Source: Oxytricha trifallax (lineage: Eukaryota > Ciliophora > Spirotrichea > Sporadotrichida > Oxytrichidae). Taken from it: 64,000 bases of DNA. The position numbers and the translations under genes are program-made. The notes beneath the pieces are model-generated. The model did no database searches. It was given only the letters and a program-made list of their open reading frames with translations, and was not told the origin of the DNA. Numbering within the stretch: the first letter of the stretch is position 1; every line of letters starts with the position of its first letter. The stretch spans positions 1 through 64,000 of the forward strand of contig ARYC01019316.1 in NCBI GenBank assembly GCA_000711775.1, written 5' to 3'. This document shows, piece after piece, positions 47,270 to 57,609 of this stretch.

Positions 47270-47620
47270 ATAGTAAAGAATTATATTTTGTTTTTATACA
47301 ACAAAGTTGTTAGTTACGCATTTAATTTTACCTTAAGTTATTATATATCTATCCTAAAGTGTTTAAATTGTGAAAACTACAAATTAAAGAATTAAGTTTA
47401 AAATATTCTTCATATAAACATAAGATAACTGCTCTATTAATTTAGAAATTAAAGATCAAACTTATATAAAGAATTGAGTTAAGATTTCTAATATTATATT
47501 CTGAGTTTTTATAAATTAGATTTTTTAGAGTTTAAGTGAAATTACAATTCAAAATATATCCTTATTAATAAAACTCTGTAAAATAAAAACTATAATAATA
47601 AATCTTGCATTATATAATGA
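47270..47620. other. AT-rich stretch, nothing recognised
   Basis: A/T-rich DNA between two gene pieces on opposite strands. No motif assigned. Confidence 0.4.
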
Positions 47621-47629
47621 GAAGAGCTA

Positions 47630-48900
47630 GTTTTCAGGATTCAGATGGTTGAATCTCGTCTCTCTTTCTTTAAGCCTTCTATCAAAATAGTGTCTAACCG
47701 TTTTTCCTACTTATCAATCTCCGTCTACATCTATAAATGCACCACTAGGGCGCAATTTCTCAATCATCTCATAGATATGTTTTGGCTTTTAAGATATTGT
47801 CCTTCTCAATTGAATTAATCATAATTTATAATTAGGAAAATTTAGTGAATTAATGATTTAATTAAAGTTAATCAGAATACATAGTATAAAATTAAAAAAT
47901 GGAAATTTCTAAAAATACATCTTATCTTCATCGTCATCATCTTCATCTTCAAGCATTTTACTTTTCTTGTTCCCCTCATTGTATGTCCTTCCTGTATTGT
48001 GGCACCAGTTGACTTACCAGGTAGGACCACTAAAATAAAAATAAATTTATACTTTTTGTAATTTACATTTTAAGTGAGTGCTGTACCTCCACCTGCGTCT
48101 GATCTATACGAATACTTTTTAATATATTAAGTTTTTGATTTTATTAATTGATATCCTACTATAAATCATAAATATATTTTAATGTTTTAGAAACTAAATC
48201 GATTTTCCAAGTATTTGATATCCACTTTAACACCAAAAAGACATCTACGACACAGTGTAAAATCATATTCCTAGTTGGTGAATTAAGTTCTTGGCATTAT
48301 CTTTATATACCATTCAACATAAATAAATAAATATAAGACTTACTTTCCCAACAAACAGAAATTGTCAAATGCTTTTCACATCTCAATTATCGTCAAAAAA
48401 AACACAATCCTTTATAAAAAAATAGTTCTATAAAATTTGATAAAAATCCTGTCACTGACATGCAGCTGAAAAGAAATTTGAATCCAGTGTTAGGATGAGG
48501 AGGGTCTTTCATTATCTTAATAAAAAAGGTCTCCCGCTATCTTCCTCAATCACTAATTTTCTCAATTTATATACTCATTCAAATAAGAGGTTTGTTTAAA
48601 ATGAGTGATTTTTTAAAAAATCTAAATGCTTCTTGTCTTTCTATTAAAAAATTAATTATATTTTTAAGGTAACTTTTTTCCACATTCAGAAGTGTGCTAA
48701 GATACTGATCGAGACTATAATTTACTTTCATGACATCTCTAAAAATGTTGAACTTAATAATTATGTTTGGCATTCTCGAATTATAGCTTGCAAGCTTTTG
48801 TTACTCGGACTTTTAAACTTTCCATCTGCACCAAGCAGTACTTTATATCTTCGTTTTTTACCTTATGTCAAAACCATTTGATCTTTTAAATATACTTGTT
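47630..48900 (-). CDS. Gene cassette copy 2: multi-segment minus-strand gene, SIRIDQTQV...IGPTW
   Basis: Coding pieces on the minus strand, 5' to 3': about 48890-48770 (KKRRYKVLLGADGKFKSPSN), 48140-48067 (KSIRIDQTQVEVQHSLK), a 37-bp GTAAAT...TTTTAG intron (48030-48066), 48029-47920 (IGPTWQVNWCHNTGRTYNEG, then an acidic EDEDDDDED run) and 47800-47630 (MIEKLRPSGAFIDVDGD, one TGA, TVRHYFDRRLKERETRFNHL). The frame across the intron is supported by the homologous copy at 63719-63960: nucleotide differences between the two are partly synonymous (CAG/CAA, CTT/TTA). The IGPTW stretch faintly recalls the GPTW..HWF motif in the N-terminal region of cytosolic GH38 alpha-mannosidases, a very uncertain hint. 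The AT-rich gaps may be IESs. Confidence 0.5.
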
Positions 48901-49595
48901 GTAGCTAATTTTTTAATTAATTAAAAATATTTAATAAATATTAGTAATTATTTGAAATTTTGAAATACCTAAAAATTCAATGTTAAATTACTAGGAATTA
49001 TCCATAATTTATAAATGCAAAGAAGATAGATTTCATAAAAAAATTGTGAACTTCTTGATATTAATATAAATTAAAATAAATTTGAGTTTAGAAACTTGAA
49101 AAATACAAATATAGAAGTGATTGTTATTTATATTAAATTTCCACATATTTGATGAGTGGTTAAGTTTAATATTTATTGTGAAAAAATTTAAACTTTTTTT
49201 CTCTGATTACATTGCAAGGTAATTAATCTATTATAAATATTTTATTATTACAAGTTTATTGATTAATATAATTATATTAATTTTAGACGATTATATGATT
49301 ATACTCTATATTATAGTTTAAGCGATTATTTTAATGAAATAATAAATTAGACTATCAGATTATTAAACCCGAGTTTAAAAAAATATTAAATTTCTGTGAT
49401 TCCCCAAGATTCAAAAATTGTAAGATTTCAGGTGAAATTTTAATCATTAATAAATTAACAGCATTCTCAAGATTAAATTAATAAATAGTTTCAATTATTT
49501 TTATTTATAAATAAGGTTAAGGCCTATATTCAAGACTACAACAACGACAGGTTAGTTATCAAATATTTTTTAATCAATTTAAAGGTATTAAACCT
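48900..49595. other. AT-rich stretch upstream of element D
   Basis: No gene recognised. I looked here for a terminal repeat of element D (a C4A4-like run or a sequence inverted relative to 54220-54400) and found none. Confidence 0.4.
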
Positions 49596-49600
49596 AATTC

Positions 49601-50617
49601 ATGAAGATTGATCTTTAATCAGCGTAAGACTACATTGAAAAGCTAATTATTGAATTAAAGAGCTCGAGGGTGGCATTCAAAGACTCTGAGATCAAAAATT
49701 TGGCATTCAAGTTTTATGGACTAACTCCGAGGACTATCCGAAGACTATAGTCATCCAGCAGATCAATCATGATTAACTAAATATGACTAGCCCAATCCAG
49801 ATTTCGCACTCTTAGTCTTGATCAGTTCGAGTTTAATCAGAACAGACACACTTCAGCATTGGATTGGGCACTCTTTGAGAGAGCGAGTAGTAATGTTTCG
49901 CAGATAGTACCTAAAATCTAGAATTAATCCTTCAAATTTGCAAATACTATATAAAAGCCAGGGGATAAAATTTAAGACTATCAAGCTAGTTAAGATAAGT
50001 GATTCGATCCCAATTTAAAAACTTACCGCCTACAAGATTATAATGAGAACATCGTTCCTCAAAGTGCTCAAGCATTGCAAATGTTGTCTTCGTTGATGAG
50101 GGCCATTTTTCACCAGCTACTCAGCTTAGTCGATCATGGGCCATGCCTTAATCTCGCCCTTTTCTCAATGATCGAAGGTCTGAAATCACTACCTTTGCAT
50201 TATTATCTAAAGTGTCGAGCGAGCAAGGATTGATGCATTATAGATTTTAAACGGTCTGTGAGTAATCCTGAGTTTGTCTAGTAACTAACAGAGCTCAGAT
50301 AAAAATTCCCTCATTAAAGACAAGCTGTATTTATGGATAATCTCTCAGTGCACTGGAGTAAGATCACCCGTGATTGCATGAATGATTTAACGATTACTCC
50401 AGTCTTCAGTGTGTTATATTCTCCTCAATATAACGGGATTGAAAGCTACTTTTACACAGTTAAGCAGATTTATAAGAAAGAAATGCTAAGAAAACTGAAT
50501 GAGAATCAAAGACCAAGGGTAGAGTAATGTATAAGAAACTCAATCGAGCAAGATGATAAAATTATTATTATCAATTAAGTGAATTAAGGGATACAATAAA
50601 TCCTTAGTGCATAATGA
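49601..50617 (+). pseudogene. Element D transposase (IS630/Tc1/mariner-like DDE)
   Basis: ATG 49601 (MKIDLQSAQDYIEKLIIELK) to TGA 50615-50617. The N-terminal HTH-like region includes LAFKFYGLTPRTIRRLQSSS. Catalytic blocks: first Asp in NVVFVDEGHFSPATQLSRSW (about 50080-50140, in a shifted frame), second Asp in VFMDNLSVHWSK and Glu in YSPQYNGIESYFYTVKQIY. The second and third blocks parallel FADNLSVHK and YSPQFNGIEFYW of the TBE transposase. Lesions: two in-frame TGA codons in the N-terminal half and two frameshifts around the first Asp block. Inactive as it stands. Confidence 0.88.
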
Positions 50618-50643
50618 CTATACTAAACCTAATCATTAAATCA

Positions 50644-52037
50644 TCATCTCTTGATTCTACTTGCTTGGAGTCCTCTGTTAAATACTGATTTCTGAATTGT
50701 ACAATCCGCTAATCTTTTCATCTTTGTTATAATCTTGTTCTCAAACTGACTATGCAAAAGTGGTCTCCTAACTACTATTAGTCTTGACGCAAATTCTAAT
50801 GACTTATTTTGGGATTTCAATCTGCCAAGTCTTGACCTCTGCTTCATCAAAAATATTGCTTTTCCAGGTTTCCCTAATTGAGTAGTCTTAACAAATCTTA
50901 TTTGAAAAAAAGTGCAGAATATAGTCATAGTGAATAGAATCTTGTACATTGAGGTTTTTTTTATTTATTTTTTTTTAAAATGTCAATTCCGAATGCCAGT
51001 CACGCATTATTAAAACTCGATTTAGCTTTAGAACGATTTTAATATCTTGTGGTCACTCGATAAGAGTGAAATTACACAGATTTATGTTTTTAATGCTTAG
51101 ACACAAAAGCCGTGAATTGGTGTCACCCGGAATTCAGTCTAAGGATAGATGAGCTCAATACTGTTAAATTTTATGCTTACATTTAATAAGGATTTTATAT
51201 TATTTGTCTTATATTGCTGATAAGCTTTAAGAATGTGTTAACTTGAAATTATCGTGCTTTAAAAATATCTAGAAATCATCTAAATTTGAAGCTTAGAAGG
51301 AAATTATGGCTCGTTACAATTTAGAATTGAAAATGGCATTCTAATCCCTTACAGACACTTTTAAATCGAACAATCATAAATATATATTTGTTTATAGCGT
51401 ATTGAGAGTTTCTTCGAAGTCTAATATTCAATTCAAAGTGCATACTTTTTTAAAAGTCAGAATAATTGTTATGCTAATTTTATGATAGGTTGTCCACCAC
51501 GATCTCTTAAAAATGTGCATGTGCTTAAGGATATCCTAGAACCACTCAGGAGTAACTTCTATTCCATTTTGTTCCGTCTATTGTGCTCCCACGTAATAGC
51601 GCGCCTTATGTGCATGTTCCACGACTCCTTAAAGGTAGTCCAGTTTTACTGTGACAAGGATTGAAAAGAAAAAGCCTACCTCAGGTAGTTTGCCTGAATT
51701 TTGATCTAAGGAAGGAAGATACTAGGTGACTCGGTCATCTGACATCGCATCTTGGTACTGATTCTTAATTGAGAGCTCTTGGTAAAACGTAACATGCATG
51801 CTGTGAATCTATTCTTGCTTCAGTACTTTTTTTTTGCCCATTTACTATTGATTTTAGGAACGCAATTCTTGTTGACTTGTAATTTGGGAGAAATAAGTTG
51901 ACTATAAGATGGATAGATTATCAGGCAAAATATAATACGATGCTTTTTATGTACCGATATATGTCATCCTTTGATCTAAATCTTTAGAGAAGTTCTTCAC
52001 ATTTCAAAAATCTCTTTTCAAGATTATAGTCCTCCAT
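50644..52037 (-). pseudogene. Element D homologue of the TBE 22-kDa protein
   Basis: ATG 52037 (MEDYNLEKRFLKCEELLQRF, then RSKDDIYRYI) parallels the TBE start MESMNDAM...FRSKEDLYRYL. A second block (DAMSDDRVTQYLPS, LPEVGFFFSILVTVKLDYL) lies at about 51770-51440. The C-terminal block (QLGKPGKAIFLMKQRSRLG) is at about 50890, ending at TGA 50644-50646. The last two blocks are separated by about 470 bp of unrelated DNA (roughly 50965-51440), absent from the TBE copies. Frameshifts occur between the first and second blocks as well. It is convergent with the transposase, 27 bp apart, as in TBE. Confidence 0.8.
50980..51110 (+). pseudogene. Fragment similar to the start of the Rep-like gene
   Basis: The plus strand carries SHALLKLDLALERF and, one frame over, NILWSLDKSEITQIYVFN. 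This parallels ARLLKNDLIKNYLNMLRSLD and KRETTRI at 22720-22830. DNA identity is highest over GGTCACTCGATAAG-GTGAAA. It lies inside the ~470-bp insertion in the element D 22-kDa gene. It suggests that the Rep-like family is present in more than one copy in this germline. Confidence 0.5.
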
Positions 52038-52368
52038 TCGATAATTTTAATTAATGACTAGTCCTAATTACTCTTAATTCATAATAAGTTTAATTTAAAA
52101 AGAGAAGATTTGAAAAATAATATGAAGTAATAATTATTTGTTATTTATTTTAAGTTAAATTAGGTTCAGGGGTTTGTTTTGGAGCAAGAAGGCTCGTTCA
52201 ACATTTATATAATTTCTAAAAAATATAGAATGACTAATGATTTATGATGATTAATATATATTATGATTTGATAAATTAAATACTAAATTAGGCTATATTA
52301 ATTTAATTTGAGGCCATATTAATTATTAAATTAATAATTTGCTTAAATACTAAACTAGTGGATTAAAA

Positions 52369-54218
52369 ATGTTTTCATATAAATTAAAGTAGCTGAAGAG
52401 GTTACACTCGCAACGATCAGATAACAGCTTATAATCAGATTCTGAAGTCGATCTTAGTTTCTAAATATAACAAAAAGGTAATTTAAAATGAAAACTAAGT
52501 CAAAGCACCATAATGGATAATCATAAAATTGATTAAAAAAATTGAAAAGAATAGTGAGACTAAGCACCACTGTAATGGATGTCAGAGGTTGTTTGCAAAC
52601 AAAAGCAACTTAAACAGGCATGCCAAAGATTGCAATTAAATTATTAACTAATGAGCCTAAGAGGAGAAAAATACAGAAATAAAACTGCTAGGTTGCTTAA
52701 TCGAGAAAGACTTCTATTTCTAGCCTCTCATCTGAGAGCGATAATGACAATAACTAAGTAGAACTACCTCCTCAAGCTTAGTCATCTGTGACGATAGTCA
52801 TACCTGACGATGAGCTTAATCCTATTAGAAATAATATTATACAATATTAATTATCCTAAGATTTAAATCGTGTAGATGATAGGAATGTTTGCCAACTTAA
52901 TTTCTATTACCTTAGACCTTTTTGAGATAAATCGGCACTTAATGATTCCTCTTTACGCCTAAATACGATAACTTGTTGCTGAGCGAAGCCCAGTCGCTGA
53001 TATGGGGATGCATCACTATGCTACTCTTTGCTATAAAGGAAGATTCTTAATGCTCTTTACCGAGATTAAATTCCTTCACAAGCAGAACTATCAAATCAAG
53101 CTCAGCAATAGGTAAAATTACCTACAATTTTCAGAAATAATTTAATGATCAAGAATTTATACACGCTATTTTATTTCTAATCACTTTTAAATATATTAAA
53201 ATGGCACATATCTTAAAATCGATTATTTTTCTAGATACGACCCAAATAAATCGAATTAATAAATTAAGTTTCTATAATCTTTATATAAATGAAATTAACT
53301 TTTTAATAGTTTTGATTTCATATATTCTGTGATATTTAAATTTTAATCATAATAATTAATATATAAATAAATTAAAAAATCTTTAAACTATTAAAAAGTA
53401 AATTTCATTTATATAAAGATTATAGAAACTTAATTTATTAATTCGATTTATTTGGCTCTTATCTAGAAAAATAATCGATTTTAAGATATGTGCCATTTTA
53501 ATATATTTAAAAGTGATTAGAAATAAAATAGCGTGTATAAATTCTTGATCATTAAATTATTTCTGAAAATTGTAAATAATTTTCTAAATGAGTATTCCAT
53601 TTCCTTGATTGCAGCTATAAAATAGTTGAAAAATATGAAAGTCTGGTCAAAGGCCCTAGTCATATTGGACTAGTCTATCCGTTCTATCCGTACAACTTTG
53701 ATGACAACAAGAGTGTATAGTATGATCCTGTGTTGACCTAGTCATTCTTACAACAGTTATTATAGGGTCTTCAGGACATTCATAGTCTTGGAATTGTCTA
53801 CAGGAGATTAAATCTTGTGAACATTGTCGTGGACCCGAACTCTGAGGATTTAAGTATTGTGAATTTTGAACACGCTAGTCTTATGACTAACCTAAAGTTG
53901 AAATCCTATACCTCCTCGAAACTTTACACTCCAATCAGTGGAGAGTTTGCCATGTGGAATCCTATGGTCAATGCTTAAAGCGTGGCTTCTCTCATAGTGC
54001 ACTCCTAAATCAACTTGAATTATTACGTCAATATCTAGTCTTAAGATAAGCTAGTCGTGATTTGTGAGATCATTCGCTATAGTCCTAACGAAGACTTGTA
54101 TATCAAAAAGAACATTCAAGCGTTCTTTATGACTAAGGACTCATAGTCATGGCTATCTCTAACTGAGATTTCAGACCTGCTAAATTAAGTAGACTTTAGT
54201 CAGACTAGACTCTCTTGA
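52369..54218 (+). pseudogene. Element D zinc-finger/pseudokinase gene (homologue of TBE 57-kDa)
   Basis: A first segment starts at ATG 52369 (MFSYKLKQLKRLHSQRSDNS). A single C2HC-type finger follows at about 52560-52630 (HHCNGCQRLFANKSNLNRHA, then KDC), then a Ser/Asp-rich linker. The kinase-like part after a fold-back insertion reads VKGPSHIGLVYPFYPYNF, DIHSLGIVYRRLNLVNIVVD (YRRLN in place of HRDLK) and SIVNFEHAS in place of DFG, ending at TGA 54216-54218. Loss of the catalytic Asp and of DFG marks a pseudokinase. One finger instead of two, several frameshifts. Confidence 0.8.
53123..53573. repeat. Fold-back repeat inside the element D kinase gene
   Basis: Inverted arms of about 190 bp (53123-53313 and 53385-53573), nearly identical, around a 71-bp A/T-rich loop. 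Arms contain ACAATTTTCAGAAATAATTT and ATGGCACATATCTTAAAATC. No ORF. It separates the linker from the kinase part of the gene, so it is an insertion. A flanking target duplication could not be identified with confidence. Confidence 0.85.
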
Positions 54219-54219
54219 A

Positions 54220-54560
54220 GATACCCACTAGTCATCGTAGTCACATAGTCACATGACTAGCATGACTAACAAATGTAGTCATCATTTAAAGATGCTACCC
54301 ATAATTGATAAATAGATTACCTCAAACAATATGACTAACTAAAATTTATGATTCAATCCTAGTATTATTAAGACAAAGATCCTCGCTTAATAAATTATAT
54401 ATAGATAAATATAATTAAATCCCAAAAGTTATATAATTAATTGTCTAGCTTTAAATATGTCAAGCTTAAATGCTTTTACAATATATATAGAGATATTAAG
54501 TCTCATCAATTCCCTTACTATTCACAGCTATATAAACCTTTTCTCATTAAAAATAGAAAC
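54220..54560. other. Element D 3' flank, with clustered TAGTCA words
   Basis: Directly after the kinase stop, several copies of AGTCAC/TGACTA words occur (CGTAGTCACATAGTCACATG, GACTAGCATGACTAAC). The remainder is A/T-rich and featureless. Confidence 0.5.
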
Positions 54561-54660
54561 TAAGCTATAATTAGCATATAATATTAATCTACTTGTAAAG
54601 GTTTACTTATACTCCTGGGATTCCACATCGATATTTTTGGCAACTTACTGGTACTCCTTG

Positions 54661-55101
54661 TCACTCATACTCGGCACCATGTTATGGTAAACTTTCACTA
54701 CCTCCCCAGCACCTCCTTATTGCATAGCATTCTTTCTTCAATTTGCTTCGCAAACATATATTTGCCTTGATGAATCTGAGATTTGCTTCTTTAAATGACT
54801 TTTAAGTTGAATATGGTCTCAATTATGGGTTTACTTTTAATATGTTTTTCCCCGACACTTATTTACCACCAGGACTTAAATACTATATGGTAATTAAAAG
54901 ATTATTCTATTTGCTTAAAATATAGTTAATCAGACTTAAGATTGGGCTGTCTACACCAATTGCTTACTCCTAGATAGTTTTGAGGAATCTCTTTCTTTTC
55001 TTGAATTCTGAAATGTCTTATAAATCCAAATCATCATCAATCAGCAGTTCTCGTTCATTACTCTTTCTTTGCAGATGGTGATCATGATTTTGAGTGTTCA
55101 T
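54661..55101 (-). CDS. 3' segment of a minus-strand gene of unknown function
   Basis: ATG at 55101 (MNTQNHDHHLQRKSNERELL) to TGA 54661-54663, 146 codons reading TAA/TAG as Gln. It contains LIDDDLDLQDISEFKKRKRF and IGVDSPILSLINYILSK. A shifted frame after about 54740 (EVVKVYHNMVPSMSDKEYQQ) looks like the true continuation, so a single-base shift is likely. It probably belongs to the same gene as 55385-56394, with the intervening (AT)n-containing stretch as non-coding DNA or an IES. No domain is recognised. Confidence 0.5.
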
Positions 55102-55289
55102 ACTACAAAGGGTTTGATTTTTTCTGAGAGACTTGGTTTGTCTCTATTTCATAATTCTTACATATTAAATGATCTAATTTATATTTTTTAACATGCTATT
55201 TCTGCTGCTTCTTTTCGAATAGTTTGTTCTATTATTGCAAATATCAATGAAATTACCCATTAATAAATATACTTATTAACAAATCACTT

Positions 55290-55303
55290 ATATATTATAT
55301 ATA

Positions 55304-55342
<39 letters not shown>
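55290..55342. repeat. (TA)n microsatellite
   Basis: Alternating T and A for over 50 bp, in an AT-rich interval between two coding segments of the minus-strand gene. Confidence 0.95.
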
Positions 55343-55348
<6 letters not shown>

Positions 55349-55384
55349 TAACTACTAGTCTGAAAATCCAATAGTCCTCTCTGT

Positions 55385-56394
55385 GTTTCTTTCACCTCCT
55401 TATTAGTGCTATTAAACTTGACATTGATTTGGAGTAAACATCCTCAAATTTGTATAAATCCTGCATAAATGGAGATAGCTTAGTGCATGAGAAGACCTCA
55501 TGTTTCTTCACTGAGTTCACAGGTTTCTCCAGGAAAGAATATATTGGTCTGCTGATGTGCTTACAGGAGGCAGGTGGAGGATTTAGAATGTAGTCTTCGT
55601 CGAGGTGGAGTCTGAATGTAGACCTCGAACCTATTTTAGGGTTTCTAGGGGAAGTGAACTTAGAGGTTGCTGTCTATTTTTATAAACTAATCTACTCAGA
55701 AACTTTTTATTAAAAAAAATAGACCTATTTCCTCTCTTATAACAAATCTAGTATTGAAAATTTGAAATTGTCTGATGGAAGTTCATTTGTGTTGAAAGTG
55801 GACTGCCAATTGTATTCCTATAATTATTTTACTGAAATTAACTCTTTGACATCTATTTCTTAAGCATAGCATTTGTTTTATACTTGATATCATCCTCTCT
55901 TATCTAAGGAACATCATCTACCTTCAACTCCTACTCATCAGTGTTCTCAATTCCACCAATTTTACACCGATTTCATCTATCCTTGGATATTGTGATTTTT
56001 TGTAAAATCAGTGAGTATTTCTTGTTAAATTGATGATTATTTTAGTTTTCTTAATGCTTCTTGTCGTTAGTTACCTGAAGCACGTTTTAGATATCTTTAT
56101 CGACGTAGAACTTTTCTTTTTATTCTTCATCATCTTCTGAGTCTTTGCCTTTTTTTCATCGTTTTCTTTCTTGCTCAGTGCTTCATGCATCTTTATCAGG
56201 TTGTTCTTTTTCTGAAGAAGTTTCTCTATTTTTTTGGGTTGTATATCTTATTCATTTCTTTGTAAAACTCTTCTTTATATAGAATTTTCTGTAAATAATT
56301 TAAATTAAATAGATAATCTCCTTACATTCATTCTTAATTGTACTTCGAAATTTACAGTGCTAGATTATTCATCAGTCAGAGACTTACTTTTCAT
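55385..56394 (-). CDS. 5' segments of a minus-strand gene of unknown function, with a 37-bp intron
   Basis: ATG 56394 opens a 23-codon exon (MKSKSLTDEQSSTVNFEVQL) followed by a 37-bp intron with GTAAGG...TTACAG ends (56289-56325). Then KILYKEEFYKEMNKIYNPKK and, after shifts at two A7 runs, LIKMHEALSKKENDEKK and DSEDDEEQKEKFYVDKDIQN. Further segments are ENTDEQELKVDDVPQIREDD and, at about 55620-55385, LDEDYILNPPPASCKHISRP, then KHEVFSCTKLSPFMQDLYKF. The acidic/basic composition is strongly coding. Product not recognised; probably a macronuclear-destined gene. Confidence 0.55.
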
Positions 56395-56500
56395 TGTGAA
56401 TATCTTCTTGTTTTTATCTTTTTATGCGTGGTATGGATTGGGTTTCTTTCCACCTACCCTTAAATAACCAGTTTTTAAGCAAATTTATGAATAAAACAAA

Positions 56501-57350
56501 TTTTTACTATTGTAGGAATACATTTGATTTGGGAAAATAAATTATAAATAAATAATTAATAATTAAAATTCATGGCAGTTAACTTTCTTGAAACCTATAC
56601 AATATGCCACTTGTTTGATAGAGAATTTAAATTTAGCTGGACTTTATTATTGGCGGTACTATCTTATTTCATCCCTGGAGCGAGATAACTTCATTTTAAT
56701 TTTTGCTTTATAATCAACTAAACAAATCACCCAAAATTTAGTAGTGTTAACTCGCTCTAAAGATGCGATAGAGGGGTACCGCCAATAATAAAGTCCAGCT
56801 AAATTTAAATTCTCTATCAAACAAGTGCAATTTTATAGGTTTCAAGAAAGTTAACTGCCATGAATTTTAATTATTAAGTATATATTTATTATTTATTTTC
56901 CCAAATCAAATGTTTTCCCACTATATTGTAGGAATACATTCGATATGGGAAATTTAATTAAGATTAAAATTAATTAATTATTAATTACCTTCAGTTATGT
57001 TCTTGGAAAATGTCTCCGAACCTTAACAATATTATACTCTTTGGATAGCGCATTAAAATTAAGACGGTGGTTGTTAATGCCATAATGATTTTATCTCTTC
57101 TCTCAAGCGAGAAAAACCCCTTTTAATTTTTTTGGGATTTAGCTATAAATCAAAATATCTCGCTTCCTTGGATAATTTCGGAATAATGCCAATAGTAAAA
57201 TTCAGCTAAAATTGCGGGATCTACCGTAGAATCGACTCAGATTTGAATTTTGAGTCACTTTGGATTTTATAACTGCCATGATTTTAATATTTAATTAATT
57301 TAATTTTAATTCATTTTCCCAAATCGAATGTATTCCTACAATAGTAAAAA
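56501..57350. repeat. Composite MITE-like repeat: two ~410-bp units in tandem
   Basis: Both outer ends carry TTTTTACTATTGTAGGAATA in inverted orientation, followed by CATTTGATTTGGGAAAAT. The same end sequences meet in the middle (about 56890-56960), so two units lie side by side. The left unit is a fold-back with arms of about 110 bp (GGCAGTTAACTTTCTTGAAA, AATTTAGCTGGACTTTATTA). The right unit shares only parts (CAGCTAAA, ACTGCCATGA). No ORF; transposase source unknown. Confidence 0.75.
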
Positions 57351-57356
57351 TTTCCA

Positions 57357-57600
57357 TAAAAAGAAACTTACTCAGCTATTCCTAGAAAAGCAAATAAATT
57401 ATTGGAAAATTGCTTCGAGACTAAATTTTAGATGAACACATCACATCGCTCACTATGATACCCTAGAATTCAAAAAATACTATGCGAAATACTTTAAAGC
57501 CAAAGGATTTATTAAATTTCATTTTGAGCTCTGAAATACATCGAAAAATGCTTTAATAAGTGAGTGCCCATATTTTAATGGCATCCTATGCAAAAAAATA
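57357..57600 (+). CDS. Weak coding candidate next to the MITE-like repeat
   Basis: A TGA-free plus-strand frame with varied composition, including IGKLLRDQILDEHITSLTMI and LKPKDLLNFILSSEIHRKML. No ATG start is clear and codons starting with G are few. It could be a short gene segment or chance. Confidence 0.25.
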
Positions 57601-57609
57601 TATAATACG

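Larger units (their letters stand above)
49601..54218. mobile_element. Element D: divergent TBE-like transposon with all three genes
   Basis: Transposase (plus), 22-kDa homologue (minus) and zinc-finger/kinase homologue (plus) occur in the same order and orientation as in TBE copy C, but with low sequence similarity and no telomere-like C4A4 terminal repeats found at either side. It is swollen by a ~470-bp insertion in the 22-kDa gene (with a Rep-like fragment) and by a fold-back repeat in the kinase gene. Coordinates cover the gene span; true ends are unknown. It looks like an old, separate lineage of TBE-type element. Confidence 0.8.
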
